Shown: piece after piece, positions 54,927-61,064 of the stretch
Position numbering within the stretch: position 1 is the stretch's first letter
Layout of the letters: each line of letters starts with the position of its first letter
NCBI RefSeq assembly: GCF_000219215.1
Contig: NC_015723.1
Span: 434,001 to 498,000 of the forward strand
Source: Cupriavidus necator N-1
Lineage (GTDB): Bacteria > Pseudomonadota > Gammaproteobacteria > Burkholderiales > Burkholderiaceae
Direction: 5' to 3'
Length of the DNA: 64,000 bases
Made by a program: the position numbers and the translations under genes
The notes under the pieces: generated by a model
What the model was told of the DNA's origin: nothing
What the model saw: only the letters and a program-made list of their open reading frames with translations
Database searches by the model: none

Positions 54927-55907
54927 CTATTCGGGCTTGATGTTGCCGTCCCGGATGACCTTGGCCCATAGCCGGGTCTGCCCGTCGATGAATTGCCGTG
55001 CCTGTGCTGGCGGCGCAGCCACGACCTCGCCGCCCAGCTCGGCCACGCGTTGCCGGATCTCGGGGCTGGTCATGACTTTCTGCAGGGCGTCAGCGAGCTT
55101 CGCTGCGATCGGGTCCGGCGTTGCGGCGGGCAGGAAAGCCGCGTTCCATTCATAGACCTCGTAGCTCGCCACGCCGGCTTCCTGCATGGTGGGCACGGAC
55201 GGCAATGCCTGGGTGCGGGCATGGCTGGTCACTGCCAGCGGCTTGAGCTTGCCGGCCTTGATGTGCTGCAGGCTCGACGCCACGTTGGCAAAGAACAGCG
55301 GCACCTGGCCGGCGATGACATCGGTCATGGCGGGGCCGCCGCCCTTGTAGGGCACATGCAGTAGGTCGACTCCCGCGCGCTGTTCGAACAGCACGCCCGC
55401 CAGATGCTGCGCCGAGCCATTGCCCGAGGACGCAAAGGCGACCGAGCCTGGCTTTTGCCTGGCCATGGCCATGACGTCGCTGACCTTGCTGGCAGGGAAG
55501 CTCGCCGTGGCCACCAGCACATTGGGATAGCGCGCCAGCACGCCGACCGGCCGGAAGGCCTTGTCCGGATCGTAGGGCAGGCGCGGATAGAGGCTGGGAT
55601 TCACCGCATACGAGGAGGCATCGACCATCATCGTGTAGCCGTCCGGCGCCGCCTTGGCGACATAGGCTGCACCGATCTGCCCACCGGCACCCGGGCGGTT
55701 CTCGACGATCACGGTCTGGCCCAGCTCGCGCCCGAGACCCGGGGCGATCAGCCGTGCCATCAGGTCCGCGCCGCCGCCCGGCGGATACGTCACCACGATC
55801 GTGATGGGGCGTGCCGGCCAGGCCGCGGCGGTGTCGGCGGCCTGCACCAGCGTGGTGGTGGTGATCATGGCAGCGATCGTGGCGGCGATCGCGTGGCGTG
55901 CGTGCAT
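54927..55907 (-). CDS. Bug/TctC-family solute-binding protein
   Basis: 326 residues; CGAGGAGACAGACCC before ATG 55907; the frame stays open upstream but lacks a signal there. Signal MHARHAIAATIAAMITTTTL, cleaved after VQA or VQAA. Family segments: ITIVVTYPPGGGADLMARL, VIVENRPGAGGQIGAAYVA, APDGYTMMVD, LLHVPYKGGGPAMTDVIAG, LPSVPTMQEAG. It begins 26 bp after the GntR stop. Confidence 0.94.
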   Translation of the reverse strand: MHARHAIAATIAAMITTTTLVQAADTAAAWPARPITIVVTYPPGGGADLMARLIAPGLGRELGQTVIVENRPGAGGQIGAAYVAKAAPDGYTMMVDASSYAVNPSLYPRLPYDPDKAFRPVGVLARYPNVLVATASFPASKVSDVMAMARQKPGSVAFASSGNGSAQHLAGVLFEQRAGVDLLHVPYKGGGPAMTDVIAGQVPLFFANVASSLQHIKAGKLKPLAVTSHARTQALPSVPTMQEAGVASYEVYEWNAAFLPAATPDPIAAKLADALQKVMTSPEIRQRVAELGGEVVAAPPAQARQFIDGQTRLWAKVIRDGNIKPE

Positions 55908-55933
55908 GGGTCTGTCTCCTCGGGTGCGGTCCG

Positions 55934-56683
55934 TCAGCGGACGTCCGCGGTATAGCGAAAGGCAAAGGCGTCGCCCCGCGTCAGCCGGTATTCGATGCAG
56001 CTGCCGCCCAGGTCGAAGGCATGCCGGGTCACGACCGCGCACGGGTGCGCATCCGGCAAGTCCAGCAAGGCGGCCTCGTCTGCTGCTAGCGTGCGGAAGG
56101 TCACTTCATCAACGGCGCGATGGACCGTAATGCCGCAGGCGCTGCCCAGCAGCGGGTAGAGCAGGTCGCCCCATTGCACCGGCGGGAGTTGCTGCAGGGC
56201 CTCGCAGCGCGGCAGCGGCAGCCAGATCGATTCCAGCAGCCGGGGCGTGTCATCCAGCCAGCGGCGGCGTGAAATTGCCAGCCCGCGTGCACCCGTCGGC
56301 AGCCCGAAGCGGGTTGCCATGGCCTTGTCCAGGCGCACGGCGCGGCACGACAGGATTTCCGAGCGCGGCACCGCCGGCGCGCCATCGGCGCCGCCGAAGC
56401 GGAAAAACCGCATCAGGCTGGCCCCGCTCAGTCCCTTGCGCACGAAGGTGCCCTTGCCCTGCACGCGCTCCAGCAGGCCCTGCTGGACCAGCACGGCGAT
56501 GGCCTGCCGGATGGTGCCCAGCGCGATGCCGAACTCCTTGGCCAGCGCGCCTTCCGCAGGAATGGCGCTGCCGGGCGCCCACGCGCCCGAAACGATCCTT
56601 GCCTGCAGTTCCGCCGCAATCTGGCCGTAGCGGCTCAGGCCCGCGGCGGTGGTTGTAGTCTGGAACAGCGCGTTGTCTGGCAT
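55934..56683 (-). CDS. GntR-family (HutC/UTRA) transcriptional regulator
   Basis: 249 residues. N-terminal winged HTH: YGQIAAELQARIVSGAWAPG, IPAEGALAKEFGIALGTIRQ, AIAVLVQQGLLERVQGKGTF. C-terminal UTRA ligand domain: AMATRFGLPTGARGLAISRR, ESIWLPLP, AVDEVTFRTLAADEAALLDL and YRLTRGDAFAFRY at the end, typical of the HutC subfamily. Divergent from the amidohydrolase gene; a perfect 14-bp palindrome between them is its likely operator. First gene of the leftward unit with two Bug proteins. Confidence 0.94.
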   Translation of the reverse strand: MPDNALFQTTTTAAGLSRYGQIAAELQARIVSGAWAPGSAIPAEGALAKEFGIALGTIRQAIAVLVQQGLLERVQGKGTFVRKGLSGASLMRFFRFGGADGAPAVPRSEILSCRAVRLDKAMATRFGLPTGARGLAISRRRWLDDTPRLLESIWLPLPRCEALQQLPPVQWGDLLYPLLGSACGITVHRAVDEVTFRTLAADEAALLDLPDAHPCAVVTRHAFDLGGSCIEYRLTRGDAFAFRYTADVR

Positions 56684-56717
56684 GCCGAACCCGTGCTAAA
56701 TTGATGTCAATGCCGAT

Positions 56718-56731
56718 GTCCTCTAGAGGAC
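56718..56731. promoter_or_regulatory. Probable GntR operator
   Basis: GTCCTCTAGAGGAC is a perfect 14-bp palindrome 35 bp upstream of the GntR start and 77 bp upstream of the amidohydrolase start. The position in a divergent promoter region and the full symmetry fit a dimeric repressor site. Confidence 0.65.
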
Positions 56732-56808
56732 TAGAATACTGACGCGGGTTCGGATGCCATATCCGGATATACCCGCGCCACTGAGCCGCGCCACGGAGGG
56801 ACTGACTG

Positions 56809-57663
56809 ATGAGCAAGCGCGCATTGCCGCTGGTGGATACCCACTTCCACGTCTTCGATGCCGGAGTGGCCGCGCCATCGGCCCGCTACCGGCCGCCCTA
56901 TGCCGCCGACCTGAAGGGCTGGCACGTCCGGCTTGCAGAACTCGGAGAGCTGTATGGGGTAGTGGTGCAGCCCAGCTTTCTCGGCACCGACAATGCGGCG
57001 CTGCTGGCCGCGCTGCAGGCCATGCCCGGGCGCTTGCGCGGCGTCGCGGTGGTCGACCCGGAAGTGACGGACCAGGAACTGGCCACATTGCACGGCGCCG
57101 GCGTGCGGGGCATCCGCCTGAACCTGTATGGCGATCCGGACTGGCTGCGCATTGCCACCGCGCCGTGGCGCGGGCTGTTCTCCCGGATCGCCGGGCTGGG
57201 CTGGCATGTCGAACTCCATACCAGCAACGGCGATGGCGCCATGGTGCTGGCGCAGCTTGACGCGGCCCTTGGCGATGCCGGCGCGCCGGTCGTGCTTGAC
57301 CACTTTGGCCGGCCCGGCCCCGCAGGAACCGCGGATGCGATCTTCGACGTGGCCACTGCCGTGCGCGCGCGCCGCCAGGTCTGGGTGAAGATCAGCGCGC
57401 CGTACCGGCTTGCATCCCCTCAGGACTGGCACGGGCTTGCGCAGCGATGGCGCGAAGTCGTGGGCGATGACCGCTTGCTGTGGGGCAGCGACTGGCCATG
57501 GACCAATCACGAGGCGCCGGCTCGGGTCGACGAGTGCCGGATGCTTGCCGCATGGCCGGGACAAGGGGCGTCCGGTGACAGCGAGGAGGCCGGCGCGGCC
57601 TTGTCCGCTGCGCTCCGGTGGCGCAACGCCGCAGCGTTGTACGGGTTTGCGGTGAAGGGATAG
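56809..57663 (+). CDS. Amidohydrolase-2 family metal-dependent hydrolase
   Basis: 284 residues. TIM-barrel amidohydrolase of the LigI/ACMSD type: HxH metal site in LVDTHFHVFDAG, His in WHVELHTSNGDG, the VVLDHFGRPGPAG strand, and the final Asp in LLWGSDWPWTNHE. Members are lactonases (e.g. pyrone dicarboxylate) or decarboxylases. Regulated by the divergent GntR protein and probably works on the compound taken up by the neighbouring Bug proteins (inference). Confidence 0.92.
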   Translation: MSKRALPLVDTHFHVFDAGVAAPSARYRPPYAADLKGWHVRLAELGELYGVVVQPSFLGTDNAALLAALQAMPGRLRGVAVVDPEVTDQELATLHGAGVRGIRLNLYGDPDWLRIATAPWRGLFSRIAGLGWHVELHTSNGDGAMVLAQLDAALGDAGAPVVLDHFGRPGPAGTADAIFDVATAVRARRQVWVKISAPYRLASPQDWHGLAQRWREVVGDDRLLWGSDWPWTNHEAPARVDECRMLAAWPGQGASGDSEEAGAALSAALRWRNAAALYGFAVKG

Positions 57664-57685
57664 CGGGCGACTTGCGCCGCCGGCG

Positions 57686-58606
57686 TCAGTCCAGCGCGAG
57701 CACCGCGGGAATCGCCTCCACCAGCAGATCGATCGTCACCCTCAGCTTGTGCGGCAGGAAACGGGTGCGCGGCCACACCAGGTGCAGCGGGGTCCGGATG
57801 ACGGAGGCTTGCGGCAGTACGCGCACCAGCGTGCCCTGGTCCAGCGGCTGCCGCACCAGCCACAACGGGACATTGACCAGGCCCGCGCCACGTATGGCTG
57901 CGGCGGCGATGGTGTCGATATCGTCAAAGCCGAGACGGTGCGCCAGTTCCGGCCGCGCGATATTGCCGTCGGGACCGGCAAGTGACCAGGGCACGGACTC
58001 GCCGCCATGCATGTAGACGAGGCAGCGGTGCGAGGCCAGGTCGGCAATGCTGGCCGGCGTGCCATGCTTGCGCAGGTACCCGGGCGCGGCGCAGAGCACC
58101 ATCGCCTGCATGCCCAGCGGACGTGCCACCAGCATGTCGCTGTCCGGCAGGCGCCCGCTGCGGATGGCCAGGTCGATGCCGTCGTCAGCAAAGTCGACCA
58201 GCCGGTCGGTGAAATTCCCTTCCAGCCGCAACTGCGGATGACGGTCCGCCAGCTCCAGCAGCAGCGGCGCCACATGGTGGCGGCCGAACACCACCGGGGC
58301 GCTCACGCGAACCCGGCCGGCCGCTTCCCTGCGCCCGGCTTCGAGCATGAGCTGGGCGGCATCCAGGTCTTCCAGCGCCTGGGCACAGCGTTCATAAAAG
58401 GCCTGGCCGTCGTCGGTCAGCGCCAGGCTGCGCGTGGTGCGCACGAACAGGCGCGTGCCGACGCGTGCCTCAAGCCGGGCGATGGCCTTGCCGATGGCCG
58501 AGCGCGTCAGCCCCAGGCGCGCCGCGGCCTGGGCAAAGCTGCCGGCCTCCGCGGCGGCCACGAAGGCGGAGATCCCGGCCAGCCGGTCATGGGTAATTGG
58601 TTCCAT
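57686..58606 (-). CDS. LysR-family transcriptional regulator
   Basis: 306 residues from ATG 58606. HTH: SGISAF-type start HDRLAGISAFVAAAEAGSFA, AAARLGLTRSAIGKAIARLE, VGTRLFVRTTRSLALTDDGQ. The effector domain shows GRVRVSAPVVFGRHHVAPLL and DGIDLAIRSGRLPDSDMLVA, as in the CrgA/DmlR-like subgroup. Divergent from the oxidoreductase gene at 58699 with 92 bp between the starts, so it most likely controls that gene. Confidence 0.94.
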   Translation of the reverse strand: MEPITHDRLAGISAFVAAAEAGSFAQAAARLGLTRSAIGKAIARLEARVGTRLFVRTTRSLALTDDGQAFYERCAQALEDLDAAQLMLEAGRREAAGRVRVSAPVVFGRHHVAPLLLELADRHPQLRLEGNFTDRLVDFADDGIDLAIRSGRLPDSDMLVARPLGMQAMVLCAAPGYLRKHGTPASIADLASHRCLVYMHGGESVPWSLAGPDGNIARPELAHRLGFDDIDTIAAAAIRGAGLVNVPLWLVRQPLDQGTLVRVLPQASVIRTPLHLVWPRTRFLPHKLRVTIDLLVEAIPAVLALD

Positions 58607-58698
58607 AGGATCTACATGGGAAGGACATCGATTGCCCAATGGATCTGTCAGGGAATCAGTATAGTGGGTTCACCGTTTTCAACAGACCGGAGTACCCC

Positions 58699-59712
58699 AT
58701 GACGTCCTCCATGCAACGCTGGCAACTGTCCGCTTTCGGCCGCAACAACCTGCGTCGCGTCGACGCGCCCATTCCCGTGCCCGGTCCCGGCGAGGTGCTC
58801 GTGCGGGTCCATGCAGTGGCCCTGAACTACCGCGACCTGCTGATCATCCAGGACGGCATGGGCATGCCCGTGCAGCCGCCGCTGGTTCCCGGGTCGGACA
58901 TGCGCGGCGAGGTGGTGGCGATTGGCGAAGGTGTAGCCGACTTTGCCCCTGGCGACGCCGTGATCAGCACCTTCTTCACCGGCTGGCTCGATGGCGTTCA
59001 GCCGCGCCGCAGCATGCCGCTGGGCGTGCCTGGTCCCGGCATGCTTTCGGAGTACGTGGTGCTGGCAGAAGATTCGCTGGTGTCGGCCCCGCGCACGCTC
59101 GACGCCGCGCAGGCCAGCACCCTGACCTGCGCCGGCCTGACGGCCTGGCAAGCCCTGGCCGAGGCCACGGTGACGCGGCCCGGCGACACCGTCGTGGTGA
59201 TCGGCACCGGCGGCGTGGCCCTGTTTGCCGTGCAGATCGCCCGCGCACAGGGTGCGCGCGTGATCGTGGTGTCCGGCAGCGACGACAAGCTGGCGCGCGT
59301 GCAGGAGCTGGGCGCGGCGCATGGCGTCCATCGCGGCCGCACCGCTGACTGGCCGGCTGCCGTGCGCGAGCTGACCGGCGGCCGCGGTGCCGACCATATG
59401 CTGGAACTGGCTGGCGGAGACAACTTCGGCCGGTCGCTGGCCGCGCTGGCGCAGGGCGGCCGGATCTCGGTGATCGGCAACCTTCAGGGCGATGAGCTGC
59501 GCGCCAGCGTCTATCCGGTGCTGCATGGCCGCGTGACCGTGCAGGGGATCGGCGTGTCGCACCGGCGCGCGCTGCAGGACCTGGTGCGTGCCGTGGACTG
59601 GCTGGGGCTGCGCCCGGTGATCGAGCGCGAGTATGACTTCGGGGACTTGCCCGCGGCGCTCGACCACCTGGAACGCGGGGCCTTCGGCAAGGTGGTGGTG
59701 CGGCTGCGCTGA
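58699..59712 (+). CDS. Quinone-oxidoreductase-like MDR alcohol dehydrogenase
   Basis: 337 residues; CGGAG precedes ATG 58699. Medium-chain dehydrogenase fold: PGEVLVRVHAVALNYRDLLI, VPGSDMRGEVVAIGEGVADF, CAGLTAWQALAEATVTRPGD, cofactor site VVVIGTGGVALFAVQIARAQ. The structural-zinc Cys cluster of classical alcohol dehydrogenases is absent, so a zinc-independent reductase of the QOR type is likely. Under the divergent LysR gene. Substrate unknown. Confidence 0.92.
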   Translation: MTSSMQRWQLSAFGRNNLRRVDAPIPVPGPGEVLVRVHAVALNYRDLLIIQDGMGMPVQPPLVPGSDMRGEVVAIGEGVADFAPGDAVISTFFTGWLDGVQPRRSMPLGVPGPGMLSEYVVLAEDSLVSAPRTLDAAQASTLTCAGLTAWQALAEATVTRPGDTVVVIGTGGVALFAVQIARAQGARVIVVSGSDDKLARVQELGAAHGVHRGRTADWPAAVRELTGGRGADHMLELAGGDNFGRSLAALAQGGRISVIGNLQGDELRASVYPVLHGRVTVQGIGVSHRRALQDLVRAVDWLGLRPVIEREYDFGDLPAALDHLERGAFGKVVVRLR

Positions 59713-59728
59713 GGCGCGGGCCGGACTG

Positions 59729-60424
59729 CTATTTGCGAGCCTTGCCGCGCGCGCTCTTTTTGGCCGCGGCGGCGCGCGCCGCTTCTTTCTCGGCCGCCGC
59801 CGCTGCGCCCAACTGCTCCAGCCAGGACATGCCCTCGACATAGGACAGGAAATGCCGCAGGTATTCCGGCGAGGTCTCGCGCATCAGCGACAGCGAACGA
59901 TGCACGAGATGGTCGGTATTGAGCGGCCCGGCATTCTCCGGCACGCGTTCCAGCGACAGGCGGAAGTGCTGCTCGACGCTGACCCTGGCCCAGGTTTCGC
60001 GGAAGTAGTCGGCCAGGGCATCGACCAGCGGCGCGTTGGACTGGGGGGCGTGTGCCGGCACCGGCGCGGGCGACCGTGCATCGTTCGAGGCGACCGCGAC
60101 GGCGGGCCTGGCGCGCGCGGTGATGTCGTGCACGAGTGCGCCAAGCGCGCTGGCTGTCGGGCTGGACGTTGGCGTGGACGGCGCGCCACCATCGGCAATA
60201 TCGCTATCGTTGCCTGTGTACCGCTGCACGATGGCTGCATACGCGGCGGCCAGACCTCGCAGGCGCTCATCCAGCAGGCCCCGCACCGCGCCACTGTGTC
60301 CGGCGCAGCGACGGGCCAGCGCCTCCATCAGGCGGAAGCGCACGGGATCGGCCTGGTCGGCGCCGCTGGCCTGCCAGGCGTCCAGTTGCGCGCGGATATC
60401 GGCTGCCACGTCGAGGCTAGCCAT
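59729..60424 (-). CDS. DUF2894 protein of the DUF802/OmpA cluster
   Basis: 231 residues; its start overlaps the ompA-like gene by 8 bp. Matches DUF2894: DPVRFRLMEALARRCAGHSG, PLVDALADYFRETWARVSVE and the C-terminal LNTDHLVHRSLSLMRETSPE with YLRHFLSYVEGMSWLEQL. A low-complexity middle (residues 75-125) and a basic Ala/Lys tail (AAAKKSARGKARK) frame these. No signal or membrane helix, so it is cytoplasmic. Function unknown; always to be viewed with its two upstream partners. Confidence 0.88.
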   Translation of the reverse strand: MASLDVAADIRAQLDAWQASGADQADPVRFRLMEALARRCAGHSGAVRGLLDERLRGLAAAYAAIVQRYTGNDSDIADGGAPSTPTSSPTASALGALVHDITARARPAVAVASNDARSPAPVPAHAPQSNAPLVDALADYFRETWARVSVEQHFRLSLERVPENAGPLNTDHLVHRSLSLMRETSPEYLRHFLSYVEGMSWLEQLGAAAAAEKEAARAAAAKKSARGKARK

Positions 60425-61064
60425 GCGGCTTCACCGTGCCCGCGGTCACGCGCGGCACCGGCGAGATCTCCACGCGCCGGTTCTTCGCGCGGCCCTCGGC
60501 ATCGGCATTCGGTGTCACAGGCTGCTGCGAACCGAAGGCGGCCGAGAACACCGAGGTGGGCGGGATGCCGGCATCGATCAGGGTGCGGGTCACGGTCAGC
60601 GCGCGCTGCGCCGACAGCTCCCAGTTGTCGGCAAAGCGGCGATTGCCTTCGCGCACCTGCTGGTCGTCGGTAAAGCCGCTCACCATCAGGATCTCGTCGC
60701 GGCTGCGCAGGTAGGCTGACAACGGTTGCGCCAGGCTTTTCAGCAGATCGCGGCCGTCAGGTTGCAGCTGGTCTGAGTTGAGCGCAAACAGCACGTTGCC
60801 GCTGATGCCGATGCGCCCGTTCACCAGCGTCACGCGGCCGGCCGCCAGCGGCCCCGCCAGCGCCTTTTCCAGCGTCTCGCGGCGCTGTGCTTCCTCCTGC
60901 CGCTGCTTCACCTCGGCTTCCAGCCTGGCCGACAGTTCCATCTGCACGCCGATGACCCCCAGCAGGACCAGCACGAACGCGCCCAGCAGGACCGACATCA
61001 GGTCGCCAAAGACCGCCCACGCGGGAACGGTCGGCTCAACGCCGGCGTCAAGGTCCTCTCTCAT
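60417..61064 (-). CDS. MotB/ZorB-like OmpA-family protein
   Basis: 215 residues; the ATG overlaps the DUF802 stop by 4 bp. One N-terminal membrane helix, PAWAVFGDLMSVLLGAFVLVL, with an Asp at its start in the position of the ion-binding Asp of MotB, TolR and ZorB. A short coiled coil (about 45-75) leads to an OmpA-C peptidoglycan-binding domain: GNVLFALNSDQLQPDGRDLL, VSGFTDDQQVREGNRRFADN, AFGSQQPVTPNADAEGRAKN and RRVEISP. Thus it is the stator-anchor type partner of the MotA-like DUF802 protein. Confidence 0.9.
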   Translation of the reverse strand: MREDLDAGVEPTVPAWAVFGDLMSVLLGAFVLVLLGVIGVQMELSARLEAEVKQRQEEAQRRETLEKALAGPLAAGRVTLVNGRIGISGNVLFALNSDQLQPDGRDLLKSLAQPLSAYLRSRDEILMVSGFTDDQQVREGNRRFADNWELSAQRALTVTRTLIDAGIPPTSVFSAAFGSQQPVTPNADAEGRAKNRRVEISPVPRVTAGTVKPHG

